Assembly: GCA_026260175.1 (NCBI GenBank)
Contig: JAKCWW010000558.1
Location: 40,890-104,889, forward strand
DNA length: 64,000 nucleotides
Reading direction: 5' to 3'
Source of the DNA: Reticulitermes lucifugus
Taxonomy: Eukaryota; Arthropoda; Insecta; Blattodea; Rhinotermitidae
Under the pieces are notes generated by a model that searched no databases, had not been told where the DNA came from, and saw nothing but the letters and a program-made list of their open reading frames with translations. Below are positions 63,595-64,000 of this stretch, in pieces. Position 1 is the stretch's first letter. Each line of letters opens with the position of its first letter. The translations under genes and the position numbers were made by a program.

Positions 63595-64000
63595 AAGGAA
63601 TACCTTTTATGTGGAAGTACTCCTAGTTAGACATGACCATGTACTTAGTTTTCTCAGCATTTACTTCTAGACCAATCTCCTTACTAGCGACTAGTAACAC
63701 TTCTGTGTATTTATAGCATGTACACTTCTGCCCAATATACTAACATATTCAGCATAAACTAGAAGCTGATGTGTACCATTTAATTTCAAGCCCTCCTGGT
63801 TTGCCTGAACCCTCCTAATGGCATATTACAAAGCAAAGGTGAAAAGCAATGGCGATAAAGCATCTCCTTGTTTCAAACCATTCTTAATAGGAAATGTGTC
63901 AAATGTTTGCCTACCCGGACTCCGCTATAGGTTTCAGTTAGACACATTTTTACTAGCCTTACTAGTTTCACAGGGATACCAAATTCAATGAGAATATTAT
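63595..64000 (-). pseudogene. LINE reverse transcriptase fragment
   Basis: On the minus strand, with frameshifts: FGIPVKLVRLVKMCLTETYS, GLKQGDALSPLLF, YAIRRVQANQEGLKLNGTHQ, LLVYAEYV (the catalytic YADD mutated to YAEY), and ASKEIGLEVNAEKTKYMVMS. A clear but dead non-LTR reverse transcriptase, continuing past the edge. Confidence 0.85.

Overview
This is nuclear DNA from an insect: AT-rich, with spliced genes separated by large, repeat-filled introns and intergenic stretches, plus an 81-base run of N that shows a draft assembly. The genes look arthropod, and an intact MCM9 argues against Drosophila, which lacks it. The repeat content (tRNA-derived SINEs, Penelope, pogo/Tigger and mariner fossils, LINE fragments) resembles that of a large-genome polyneopteran such as a cockroach, termite or stick insect; the exact group is inference.

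Layout, left to right. (1) The first coding exon of a MEX3 KH-domain RNA-binding protein lies on the minus strand at 5837-6089; the rest is beyond the left edge, and 1-5836 is its first intron. (2) A single-exon glycerate kinase gene (GLYCTK) lies at 10943-12499, plus strand. (3) A Penelope-like element lies at 12.84-14.30 kb, with a readable GIY-YIG endonuclease ORF and hammerhead-ribozyme-like motifs at both ends. (4) A complete five-exon MBD2/3 gene runs 16686-21440, plus strand. (5) A repeat-rich stretch runs 21.9-30.5 kb, with a mariner fossil, two foldback elements with hammerhead-like cores and a possible two-exon short transcript. (6) A RASA1 (p120 RasGAP) gene occupies 30535-48033, minus strand. 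Sixteen coding exons join in perfect phase to give 905 codons (SH2-SH3-SH2-PH-C2-RasGAP); the last short exon is not securely located. Its introns hold three pogo/Tigger fossils, two RNase H LINE fragments and SINEs. (7) The first nine coding exons of MCM9 run 52912-63261, plus strand; the gene continues past the right edge. A LINE reverse transcriptase fragment ends the window.

The genes do not form one pathway: RNA regulation (MEX3), serine/glycerate metabolism (GLYCTK), chromatin (MBD2/3, NuRD), Ras signalling (RASA1) and DNA repair (MCM9). RASA1 and MCM9 are divergently transcribed about 4.9 kb apart.

The most unusual signal is a dispersed set of short structured motifs matching the hammerhead ribozyme core (CTGANGA, stem II, GAAA, short palindromic stem III, UH, stem I). 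They sit in Penelope-derived repeats at about 12.86, 14.27, 23.9, 26.94 and 30.9 kb, with weaker relics elsewhere. Two are in small foldback elements, one of them flanked by a 14-bp target-site duplication, which suggests a family of tiny ribozyme-bearing retroelements.
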